Assembly: GCA_005879805.1 (NCBI GenBank)
Contig: VBKL01000048.1
Coordinates: 1 to 64,000, forward strand
Length of the DNA: 64,000 bases
Reading direction: 5' to 3'
DNA from: Deltaproteobacteria bacterium
GTDB taxonomy: Bacteria > Myxococcota > Myxococcia > Myxococcales > 40CM-4-68-19
Shown: piece after piece, positions 57,089 to 64,000 of the stretch
Layout: each line of letters opens with the position of its first letter
How positions within the stretch are numbered: position 1 is the first letter of the stretch
Notes under the pieces: model-generated
Told to the model about the DNA's origin: nothing
Database searches by the model: none
The model's input: only the letters and a program-made list of their open reading frames with translations
Position numbers and translations under genes: made by a program

Positions 57089-58724
57089 AGCCTTGGGCTC
57101 CGCTGGCCGCGGGGGCGGCAGGGTCGAGGCGCACGTCCACGCAGGCCACCTTGCCGGAGGCGAGCGCGCGTTCCAGCGCCGGGCGGACCTTCGCCGGATC
57201 CTCGACGTGCTCGCCGTACCCTCCGAACGCCTCGACCACCTTGTCGTAGCGCGTCGGCGCTAGCAGGGTCGCCGGGCTCTTCTCCGGCCCGAAGAACTCG
57301 AGCTGCGGAAGCCGGATCTGTCCCCAGGAAGCGTCGTTTCCCACCACGCACACCATGGGCAGGTCGAAGCGCACGGCGGTCTCGAAATCCATCCCGTTGA
57401 GCCCGAAGCTGCCGTCTCCCTGGATGACGAAGATCGGCCGCGACGGGTGGAGCAGCTTCGCCGCAAGCGCGAACGGCGCTCCGACGCCCAGGCACCCCAG
57501 CGGGCCGGGATCGAGCCAGCGTCCTGGCTTCTGCAACCGGATCACCTTCGCCGCGATGGCCACCCAGTTGCCGCCGTCGGCGACGAACATGGGATCGCCG
57601 GCGGCGCGGGCCACCTCGTCCAGCTCCCTGGCGAGCCGGAAATGATGGATGGGCGTCTGGTCGCTCTGCTCGAAAGCGCGCTGCTTCTCGGCCTTCTTGG
57701 TTTCGCGCTCGCGCAGATGCTTGAGCCAGGCACCGCCGGGCCGGCCGCGCGAAAGAGCTTCGGAGAGCTGCCCGAGGACGCTCCGAGAATCGCCCACGAG
57801 GCCAACCTCGACCGCGCGATTGCGCCCGATCTCGGACGCGTCCGCGTCGATCTGGACGATCTTGGCATCCGGCGAGAACCCCGCGCCGTAACCGAGCCGG
57901 AAATCGAGCGGCGTTCCCGCGACCACCACCACGTCGGCCTCGGAGAGCGCGTCCTTGCGGGTGTGAGTGAAGAAATTCGGGTGCTCGGGTGGCAGCGATC
58001 CCCGGCCGGCGCCATTCAGGTACACGGGCGCCCCGGTCCGGTCGGCTAGCTGCGCGAGCGCTTCCGGGGCGTCGTCCCACCAGATCGAGCTTCCCGCGAT
58101 GATCGCCGGGCGCTCGGCTCGCTCGAGGAGGCGCGCGGCGCGGGAGACGAACTCGGGGTCGCTCTGCACCCGCGCTCGGGTCCGGTAGCCGGTCGGCAAC
58201 TTCGCCTCTTCGTCGTCGGCTCCGTTGGAGAGGACGTCCCACGGCACCTCGAGGAAGACCGGTCCCGGCCGGCCCGAGAGCATGGTGCGGAAGGCGCGCG
58301 CGAGATAGGTCGGAACGCGGTCGGGGGCCGGAATCCGATCCGACCACTTGGTGATGCGGGTGAAGAGATCCACCTGCTCCATTTCCTGGAGCGATCCCCT
58401 TCCTGCGTTGAACGTCGGGGCAGCGCCGCCCAGCAGGAGGAGCGGGCTCGAGGCCGCGTAAGCGTTGGCCACGCCCGTGAGCGCATCGGTGACGCCGGGG
58501 CCGGCGGTGACCGCGACGACCCCGACGCCGCGAGTCAGCCGCGCGTACGCGTCGGCGGCGTGGGTCGCGGCTTGCTCGTGGCGCGTGTCGACGATTGCGA
58601 TCCCTTCCTCGACGCAGGCGGCATAGATGGGGGCGATGTGCAGGCCGCAGAGCGTGAAGAGATGGCGCACGCCCTCGGCCTTCAGCATGCGGGCAAGAAG
58701 CTGGGCTCCGCTGGACGTCGCCAT
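57078..58724 (-). CDS. Thiamine pyrophosphate-dependent enzyme (acetolactate synthase/2-hydroxyacyl-CoA lyase family)
   Basis: A 548-residue TPP enzyme with the three-domain layout. The catalytic Glu is in VDTRHEQAATHAADAYARL, and the TPP/Mg motif is GDGSFGLNGMDFETA ending at VVGNDASWGQ. It resembles the oxalyl-CoA decarboxylase/2-hydroxyacyl-CoA lyase and ILVBL-like branch; acetolactate synthase is less likely because no regulatory subunit gene is adjacent. Substrate unproven. ATG at 58724. First gene of an operon with the isochorismatase and MarR genes. Confidence 0.87.
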   Translation of the reverse strand: MATSSGAQLLARMLKAEGVRHLFTLCGLHIAPIYAACVEEGIAIVDTRHEQAATHAADAYARLTRGVGVVAVTAGPGVTDALTGVANAYAASSPLLLLGGAAPTFNAGRGSLQEMEQVDLFTRITKWSDRIPAPDRVPTYLARAFRTMLSGRPGPVFLEVPWDVLSNGADDEEAKLPTGYRTRARVQSDPEFVSRAARLLERAERPAIIAGSSIWWDDAPEALAQLADRTGAPVYLNGAGRGSLPPEHPNFFTHTRKDALSEADVVVVAGTPLDFRLGYGAGFSPDAKIVQIDADASEIGRNRAVEVGLVGDSRSVLGQLSEALSRGRPGGAWLKHLRERETKKAEKQRAFEQSDQTPIHHFRLARELDEVARAAGDPMFVADGGNWVAIAAKVIRLQKPGRWLDPGPLGCLGVGAPFALAAKLLHPSRPIFVIQGDGSFGLNGMDFETAVRFDLPMVCVVGNDASWGQIRLPQLEFFGPEKSPATLLAPTRYDKVVEAFGGYGEHVEDPAKVRPALERALASGKVACVDVRLDPAAPAASGAQGYAI

Positions 58725-58766
58725 GGCGCGGAGAGTACCGCGCGCGCCCGGCCGGTGCATCCGATC

Positions 58767-59459
58767 TCAGCGGCCCGGGCTCCCCTTGGGGAGGAGGGCG
58801 CCCAGGCAGATCATCCAGGCGAATCCCGCGAAGCGCGCGAGCGGAAGGAGCCAGGCGGCGAACGGCACCACGAAGGTGAGGACGGAGAGCTCGGCGGCCG
58901 CCGCGATGGCGAAGCCGAAGTACATCAGCCAGCGGGGGACGAGCCCGGGCAGACCGGCCACCGCGGACGCGCCGGCGACGAGGAGCCCGAAGCTCGCGAT
59001 GCAGGCCGGTCCTCCGGTTGCGAACGACAGCAAGTGGAGAGGTCGCGTGACGGCCGGGATCTCCGAAACGCCCGGTTGCGAGATCACCCACAGGCTGCAC
59101 GCGGCGGCGGCCTGGAAGACCGAGGCGAGAAGGCCGCCGGCGAGCGCGATGTGCACGCCCGCGACGCGCATGCCGAGGAACAAGAGGCGACTCGCCACGG
59201 TGGCAGTGAAGACGGCGAGGGGAATCGCCGCGCCAAGCTGGAAGAAGGCCAGCGCGCGCACCGCCGGGGCCTGCGCGGCGAACCAGGCGTCGGAAGGGCC
59301 GCGGGGCGCGAAGGGCGAGGGAAAGGCGCCGCCCATGGCGGCGGAGATGACGAGGCCCACGATGACCAACGCCGCATGAACGGCAGCAACCACGATCAGC
59401 GGAGGTCCACGATGAAGCACTTCCGCCCGGCCGCCGACTGGCTCGATCGTCGATTCCAT
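58767..59459 (-). CDS. Multi-pass membrane protein (DUF4386-like)
   Basis: A 230-residue integral membrane protein with about six hydrophobic segments (VVAAVHAALVIVGLVISAAM; LAFFQLGAAIPLAVFTATVA; LVPRWLMYFGFAIAAAAEL). It resembles DUF4386 family proteins of unknown function; this assignment is by overall pattern and not certain. ATG at 59459 has GAGGG upstream. Lies downstream of the MDR oxidoreductase gene (13-nt gap), likely the same transcript. Confidence 0.65.
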   Translation of the reverse strand: MESTIEPVGGRAEVLHRGPPLIVVAAVHAALVIVGLVISAAMGGAFPSPFAPRGPSDAWFAAQAPAVRALAFFQLGAAIPLAVFTATVASRLLFLGMRVAGVHIALAGGLLASVFQAAAACSLWVISQPGVSEIPAVTRPLHLLSFATGGPACIASFGLLVAGASAVAGLPGLVPRWLMYFGFAIAAAAELSVLTFVVPFAAWLLPLARFAGFAWMICLGALLPKGSPGR

Positions 59460-59472
59460 GTCGATTCCCTCG

Positions 59473-60378
59473 CTAGGGGACGAGGAGGATCTTCCCCACT
59501 CCGCCCTTCTCCGCGACCTTCTGCGCCTCTCCGGCCTGTGCGAGCGGGAAGGTCTTCTCGATCGGGATCTCGAGCTCGCCTCGCGCCACCGCCTCGGCCA
59601 TCTCGCGCAAGCGCTTCGAGTCAGGATGCGCGAGGAAGGCCTTGACGCGCAGATCGCGTCCCTTGGCGCCGGCCGGCTCGCCGACGACGCTCCCGACCGC
59701 TCCGCCCTTGCGGATCTTCGGGAGGAGCTTTTCGGTGGTCGCGCCACCGACCGTGTCGGCGACCGCGTCGAGCTCTGGCAGGCGCGAGATCTCGCCTTCG
59801 TCGTCGAGGGCGACGACTTGCTCGGCGCCGAGCTTCTGCGCCTCGGCTTTCTGCTTCGCGCGGACGCCGGCGATCACGCGCGCGCCGAGCTTGCGGGCGG
59901 CGTACACGGCGGCTCGGCTCACGGCGCCCACCGCTCCTGTCACCAGGACGAGCTCTCCCTTGCGCGGCCTCGTCGCCTCTTCGATGAGCTGGGCGCCGGT
60001 GAGCACCACGAGCGGCAGTGCCGCGGCCTTCTGGAGATCGAGACCGTCGGGGATCCGCGCGAAACCTTCCTGCGCGTCCACCACGTACTCCGCGTACCCG
60101 TGGTGGACGAGCCCGAGCACCTTGTCGCCGGTCTTGAAGCCGGTGACGCCCGGACCGACCTTCACGACGGTCCCCGAGACGTCGCGGCCCAGGATGGCTG
60201 GCAGCTGCAAGGGCATCATCTTCTGCATGCCGCCGCTCCTCAGCTTCCAGTCCACCGGGTTGATGCTTGCCGCGGCGACCTTCACCTTCACCTCGGAAGG
60301 ACCCGGTTCCGGTTCGGGAACGTCGCGCAGGACGAGCTTGTCCACGTCACCGTAAGCCGTGAGGACGACCGCTTTCAT
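59473..60378 (-). CDS. Zinc-independent medium-chain dehydrogenase (quinone oxidoreductase-like)
   Basis: A 301-residue MDR-superfamily NADP-dependent reductase. N-terminal MKAVVLTAYGDVDKLVLRDV, the nucleotide-binding VTGAVGAVSRAAVYAA, and GRDVSGTVVKVG are typical of the quinone oxidoreductase/enone reductase branch. No structural zinc Cys cluster is present. Substrate unassigned. Confidence 0.9.
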   Translation of the reverse strand: MKAVVLTAYGDVDKLVLRDVPEPEPGPSEVKVKVAAASINPVDWKLRSGGMQKMMPLQLPAILGRDVSGTVVKVGPGVTGFKTGDKVLGLVHHGYAEYVVDAQEGFARIPDGLDLQKAAALPLVVLTGAQLIEEATRPRKGELVLVTGAVGAVSRAAVYAARKLGARVIAGVRAKQKAEAQKLGAEQVVALDDEGEISRLPELDAVADTVGGATTEKLLPKIRKGGAVGSVVGEPAGAKGRDLRVKAFLAHPDSKRLREMAEAVARGELEIPIEKTFPLAQAGEAQKVAEKGGVGKILLVP

Positions 60379-60398
60379 GATGACCTCCGCCCGACCGT

Positions 60399-60447
60399 AT
60401 GCTACGCGCTGCGCGCTCCGCCCGTCGCCGGCAAAGCCGGCTCCTCC
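60399..60447 (+). repeat. Dispersed palindromic repeat, single copy
   Basis: GCGCGCTCCGCCCGTCGCCG, then GCAAAGCCGGCTCCTCC. The 3' stem is GCCGGC-AAA-GCCGGC, a paired change relative to GCGGGC-AAA-GCCCGC in the array units, so the fold is conserved though the bases differ. Lies between the MDR start and the DUF2461 stop. Confidence 0.85.
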
Positions 60448-60456
60448 GCGGGCGGC

Positions 60457-61131
60457 TCAGTCTGCCACGTGCTGGAGAAGCCAGCGCACGACGGGCGCAA
60501 CTTCTTGCGAACGCTCGACGCACCAGTCGAGCAGGGCCTTGCTGTGGCGGACCTTGGTCGGGATGGGCGGAAAGTCCAGGGCGAGGCCTTTGTGGCGCAA
60601 GAGATCCGCCCGCGGATGCGACGGGTCCACGCCCTTCGGCGCCCTCGAGAGCTGCGCTGCCGAGATGATCTGGTAGCCGTCGCGCACGAGAGGGGCGAGG
60701 AGCTTCGCGAGGGTCGCGCCCTGCCGGTCGTTCTGCACCGCGCGCCGGTAGCGGGCGAGTTGCTCGGGACCCATCGCCCAGTACCCCGCCGCCGCGCCCT
60801 CCTCGGGACCGATCTGGAGATACAGCGCGCCGACCGCCGTCATCGGATCGAGGTTGCTCCCGATCATCAAGACGCCGCTCGCGTGGTCTTTGAACGGCGA
60901 CTTGTCCTTCGAGAAGCGGACGTCGCGGTGGATGCGGAAGATCTTGGTCGCGATCTGCCGACGCGGATAGGAACGGGAGAGCTTCGAGCGCGCCTGGTCG
61001 AGGAGCGCGCGGAGCGGCGCGTACACTTGCTCGTCGATCTCGGCTTTGTGCTCGGCGTACCAGAGCCGATCCTGCCGGTGCACGAGCTCGACGATGAGCC
61101 TCGCCGCGCGGGGGCTGATTCCCTCGAACAT
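60457..61131 (-). CDS. DUF2461 family protein
   Basis: A 224-residue protein with the DUF2461 hallmarks: LWYAEHKAEIDEQVYAPLRA, the block KIFRIHRDVRFSKDKSPFK, and late DLLRHKGLALDFPPIP. No enzymatic function has been established for the family. Its ATG follows the ferredoxin stop directly (no gap), so co-translation is likely. Confidence 0.88.
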   Translation of the reverse strand: MFEGISPRAARLIVELVHRQDRLWYAEHKAEIDEQVYAPLRALLDQARSKLSRSYPRRQIATKIFRIHRDVRFSKDKSPFKDHASGVLMIGSNLDPMTAVGALYLQIGPEEGAAAGYWAMGPEQLARYRRAVQNDRQGATLAKLLAPLVRDGYQIISAAQLSRAPKGVDPSHPRADLLRHKGLALDFPPIPTKVRHSKALLDWCVERSQEVAPVVRWLLQHVAD

Positions 61132-61440
61132 TCAGGAGCGCGCGCGGAACCGGGAAAGGCTTGGCGGAAGGTCGGCGAGCGGCGGGAACTTCGTCTCAGG
61201 GTGCAGCTTCTTCGCGCGATCGTAGAGGACTGCCTCGGCCTCCGGGATCTGCGGATCGGGTACGCAGCAATCGACCGGGCACACGGCGGCGCAAGCTTCC
61301 TTCTCGTTGAAGCCGACGCACTCGGTGCAGAGCATGGGATCGATGACGAAGATGTCCTCGCCCTGGCTGATGGCCTGGTTCGGGCACTCCGGCTCGCAGG
61401 CCCCGCAGTTGATGCATTCCTCGGTGATGAGCGTCGCCAT
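61132..61440 (-). CDS. YfhL-type 4Fe-4S ferredoxin
   Basis: A 102-residue 2x[4Fe-4S] ferredoxin. First cluster motif CINCGACEPECP; second CTECVGFNEKEACAAVCPVDCC, with the insertion between cysteines 1 and 2 that marks the YfhL/alvin-type ferredoxin group. An electron-transfer role; partner unknown. ATG at 61440. Upstream of DUF2461. Confidence 0.92.
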   Translation of the reverse strand: MATLITEECINCGACEPECPNQAISQGEDIFVIDPMLCTECVGFNEKEACAAVCPVDCCVPDPQIPEAEAVLYDRAKKLHPETKFPPLADLPPSLSRFRARS

Positions 61441-61460
61441 GTCTCTTGGAGAGTCTCCAG

Positions 61461-62783
61461 CTACGGCAGCGTTTCCAAGCGCCCGATCGCCACCGGTAGA
61501 ACCACATCGTGCCCGGCGGCGCGCAGCCGTACCCGGAACCCGTTCCCCGGCGTGAGCAGGCCGGGAGAACCGTCGAACACCACTCCTACGCCGCCCTCCG
61601 GAACGAGATCCAGCTTGAAGGTCGCGATTGCGTCTCCGGGAGCGAGCGCCGCGTCGGCGGGGCCGCCGACCGAGGTGGGTTTCTGTGCGATGCCGAGCGC
61701 CAGTGTACCCGTCAACGGACCCGTGGCGGGCAGCACCAGAGCGACTGCGGGAGTCGGCGATCCGGTGACCGGATCGAGCTTTCCCACCCCCAGCTCCGGC
61801 GCATTCGAGCCGGCGAGCGCGTGGAGCGAAACGCGGGCGCTGCCGTCGCGAGAGCCTGCCACCGTCCCGTCGAGGGGCAGGTTGAGCGCGATCGCCGACA
61901 GCGAAGGCAGCGCGGCGGTCGCCACCAGCTTCAAGACCGCTTGCGCCGGCGTGCTTGCCGGGTCGGCGACGAGGCGCAATGCCTCGTCTCCCGCGAGAGG
62001 ATCGGTGTAGGCGAGAGCGGTCGAGAGGGCGCCCGACACGGTCACCGCCCTGTTCGCCGTCGAGTTGCCGAGCACGTTGGTCGCGGTGAGCGTGTACGTC
62101 GTGTCGTGGAGCGGGCGGACGCGCAGGCTGTGCAAGGAGCCCACCGCGAAGGTGGTCGTGCCGTCGGTCACCGTGAACGTTCGCGCGAAGCTCGCCGTCC
62201 AGCGCAGGAACGTCGAGGTGCCGCGCGGCACGCTCGGCAGGTCGGCGGTGAAGCTCGTCACGAGCGGACGCGCCCCGACCCGTACCCGGACCGAAGCGGT
62301 CGAAGATCCGAGCGCGCTCTGGACGGTGAGCACGTAGGTGGTGTCGCCTTGCGGATTCGTCCGCAGCGTCGTCTGGGCGGGCGCCACGGCGGTTCCGTTC
62401 ACCGACGAGGAGGTGGCGGGAATGGCGAGCTTCCAGCGCAACTCGACGGCGCCTCCTGCCTCCACCTCGTCAGGGAAGGCGGCGAAGCTCGAGATGGCGC
62501 TCTGCACGACGTTCACCTGCACCGCCTGGGAAGCCGTGGACCCGTGCGAGTTGGTGGCATGCAGCACGTACGAGGTGGTCGCCTGCGGCGAGACCGTCGC
62601 CGAGCTTCCCGTCACCGTGCCGGGCTGCGGATCGATCTCGATCTTGCGGGCTCCCTCGACGTTCCAGCTGAGCGTGACCGAATCGCCTCGCAGGATCCGG
62701 TCCCGATCGACGGTGAAGGAGTGGATGGACGGCGCACCGCCGCAGGCGCCGCAGAGCGCGGCGAGGACGAGGACGCGCTTCAA
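61461..62783 (-). CDS. Ig-like-domain lipoprotein
   Basis: A 440-residue predicted surface lipoprotein: lipobox ALCGAC (Cys14), then at least three tandem Ig-like domains, each opening with the pattern IxSFTxDxxxIxRGxSVTLSW and closing with TxYxLxATNxxGxxTA. The C-terminal ~180 residues form a further beta-rich unit, possibly a cohesin-like carbohydrate or protein-binding fold (GDAIATFKLDLVPEGGVGVV resembles it). TTG start that overlaps the stop of the upstream gene (TTGA), coupling the two. Confidence 0.75.
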   Translation of the reverse strand: MKRVLVLAALCGACGGAPSIHSFTVDRDRILRGDSVTLSWNVEGARKIEIDPQPGTVTGSSATVSPQATTSYVLHATNSHGSTASQAVQVNVVQSAISSFAAFPDEVEAGGAVELRWKLAIPATSSSVNGTAVAPAQTTLRTNPQGDTTYVLTVQSALGSSTASVRVRVGARPLVTSFTADLPSVPRGTSTFLRWTASFARTFTVTDGTTTFAVGSLHSLRVRPLHDTTYTLTATNVLGNSTANRAVTVSGALSTALAYTDPLAGDEALRLVADPASTPAQAVLKLVATAALPSLSAIALNLPLDGTVAGSRDGSARVSLHALAGSNAPELGVGKLDPVTGSPTPAVALVLPATGPLTGTLALGIAQKPTSVGGPADAALAPGDAIATFKLDLVPEGGVGVVFDGSPGLLTPGNGFRVRLRAAGHDVVLPVAIGRLETLP

Positions 62784-64000
62784 GGCCGTCCCCCGAATCG
62801 GGCGAGGAAGGCGGCGAGATCGGCGTCGTCGATCTGGTTGGACGTCCCCACCAGATCGGCCTCCGGCGGGTAGGAAGGGCTCGTGCTGCTAGTCCCGAGC
62901 GCGGACGTCAGATCGATGAGATCGAACCCGTCGAGCTTCTGATCGAAGTCGAGGTCGCCCTTCCCGCGCGCCCCCGCGGCAATTCCGCCCGCGGTGGGAT
63001 TGAGCTGCCACACCCCGCGGCCGTAGGTCCCGACCACCAGGCTCGCGCCGTCCTCGGAAACGCAGATGTCGGTGACCTTGACGAAGGGAAGCCCGAAATC
63101 GCGGGTGAAGGTCGCTCCGTGATCGGTCGACTTGTAGAGGCCGATGAAGGTGCCGACGTAGAGCACGTTGGGATCGTTCGGATCTCCTTTCAGGCTCTCG
63201 ATGGGGACGTTGGGCAGCGTTCCGCCTCCGGTCACCGATTGCCAGCTCTGTCCGCCGTCGCTCGTGAAGAAGAGGTGGCCGTAGTCGTCCGGCACGGGCT
63301 GGGTGGGCGGGTTAGCGGCCAACGACGGCGTGGCGTCGAACACGTCGGGTTGATCGCTCGCGGCCCAGAAACGCGTGCCGGTCGGATCGGTCGGATCGAA
63401 CGCCAGGCCCGTCGCGCCTTTGATGCCGGTGACCCGTCGCTGCGGATTCGTCCCGAGGACGTTCGCTCCGTTCCACGTGGTTCCCCCGTCCGGCGTCACG
63501 AAGATTCCGCCGTGCGAGGCGCTCACCGCGTACACGCCCGCGGCCCGCGGATGCGTGAAGAGGAGATGGAAGACGGCCCTTCCGCCCGCGTAGTTCTTGA
63601 AAAGCGCTCCGGTCGTTCCGTCGGGGCTGTGGACCCGGGTGCCGTTGATCGGGGTCCAGGCGTCTGCCCCGACCGAGCGGTAGATGACGCTGTCGGGCGG
63701 ATCGGTGAAGGTGAGGAAGGTCTGCCCGTCCGCGGCCGCGTCGTCGGAGGCGATCCGCACGAAGAAGGGAATGGCGGGCGAACCGGCCGCGGGAAGGCCG
63801 GGCTTGAAGAGGATGAAGCTGCCCGGCAGGCCACCCGAGCCGCTGCGGAGCGGTCCTCGCAGCGGAGAGGAGCTGAGGACGGCAGCGGGAGTGGCGCCCG
63901 AGATGGCGCGGCTCACCGCGACGCCGACGGCGTCTCCCCCGGCGGACTGATCGAAGGTGCTCGGGCCCGAGGCCGTCGCGAGATTCCGCACCCGGGTGCC
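62780..64000 (-). CDS. Large secreted beta-propeller protein with dockerin-like end (5' end outside window)
   Basis: The frame stays open to the right edge; only the C-terminal ~405 residues are seen. They hold repeats of BNR/sortilin-propeller type (GGIFVTPDGGTTWNGAN; HLFFTSDGGQSWQSVTGGG; VGTFIGLYKSTDHGATFTRD). The last ~60 residues carry a dockerin-like calcium loop (DLDFDQKLDGFDLIDL ... QIDDADLAAFLARFG). Dockerins bind cohesins, and the coupled Ig-like lipoprotein has a possible cohesin-like C-terminus. An exported protein, probably displayed on the cell surface. Confidence 0.75.
   Translation of the reverse strand, partial: GTRVRNLATASGPSTFDQSAGGDAVGVAVSRAISGATPAAVLSSSPLRGPLRSGSGGLPGSFILFKPGLPAAGSPAIPFFVRIASDDAAADGQTFLTFTDPPDSVIYRSVGADAWTPINGTRVHSPDGTTGALFKNYAGGRAVFHLLFTHPRAAGVYAVSASHGGIFVTPDGGTTWNGANVLGTNPQRRVTGIKGATGLAFDPTDPTGTRFWAASDQPDVFDATPSLAANPPTQPVPDDYGHLFFTSDGGQSWQSVTGGGTLPNVPIESLKGDPNDPNVLYVGTFIGLYKSTDHGATFTRDFGLPFVKVTDICVSEDGASLVVGTYGRGVWQLNPTAGGIAAGARGKGDLDFDQKLDGFDLIDLTSALGTSSTSPSYPPEADLVGTSNQIDDADLAAFLARFGGRP

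Overview
The window is a high-GC, gene-dense piece of bacterial chromosome. Its content looks like a soil myxobacterium-type organism (Myxococcota or former Deltaproteobacteria). Pointers are a Ser/Thr kinase beside FHA-domain proteins, three separate ECF or ECF-like sigma factors plus an RpoH/SigB-type sigma, many small Cys-rich lipoproteins, an S46 dipeptidyl-peptidase and a full-length Lhr helicase. This placement is inferred from gene content only. I found no rRNA, tRNA, transposase, integrase or CRISPR array.

Layout. 1-5.5 kb: the 3' part of a KamA-family radical SAM gene, a GNAT acetyltransferase, a DUF2203 gene, a four-gene exported/lipoprotein operon and RidA. 5.5-12.7 kb: a bifunctional RelA/SpoT protein, then a signalling group (zinc-ribbon FHA protein, agmatine deiminase, zinc-ribbon Ser/Thr kinase, two-FHA protein, short sigma-like protein). 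12.8-24.5 kb: MutS2, an Asp/Ser/Lys-rich lipoprotein, the MalQ-TreY glucan/trehalose pair, RNase R, and an ECF sigma/zinc-finger anti-sigma pair. 24.5-28.5 kb: a minus-strand run of lipB, NUDIX, queD, folE, an SDR and glcD, in which glcD and lipB are broken. 28.7-38.3 kb: the 2-oxoacid dehydrogenase group (lpd, lipA, E1-beta, E2, E1-alpha), then 3-hydroxyisobutyrate dehydrogenase-like and aldehyde dehydrogenase genes. 38.5-47.3 kb: an A-type Fe-S carrier, an ABC exporter, thiC, the S46 peptidase and an RpoH-like sigma. 47.5-54.9 kb: Lhr, an ECF sigma, CcsA and a thioesterase. 54.9-64 kb: an HCCA isomerase/DsbA-like protein, a TPP enzyme-isochorismatase-MarR operon, an MDR oxidoreductase, DUF2461, a ferredoxin, and an Ig-like lipoprotein coupled to a large secreted protein with a dockerin-like end that runs off the window.

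Two signals stand out. First, a family of about 50-bp GC-rich palindromic repeats is scattered through the window as single or double copies and once as six exact-period (53 bp) tandem copies next to glcD. A diverged copy has become the first codons of an ABC permease gene. Second, three metabolic genes within about 17 kb have lost defined catalytic segments: glcD (internal piece of the FAD domain), lipB (catalytic half) and thiC (C-terminal Fe-S cluster motif). Each protein reads normally up to a sharp point. These may be true small deletions or assembly errors, and raw reads would decide.

Functional links. LipA, the dehydrogenase subunits and Lpd form one lipoate-dependent complex module, and the nearby octanoyltransferase is broken. 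FolE, a QueD/PTPS-like protein and an SDR sit in overlapping order, which could be a pterin pathway. The ECF sigma at 23.9-24.5 kb is paired with its likely anti-sigma, while the sigma genes at 12.2, 46.6 and 52.1 kb stand alone. Several starts appear to be GTG or TTG, and the SDR seems to lack any canonical start.
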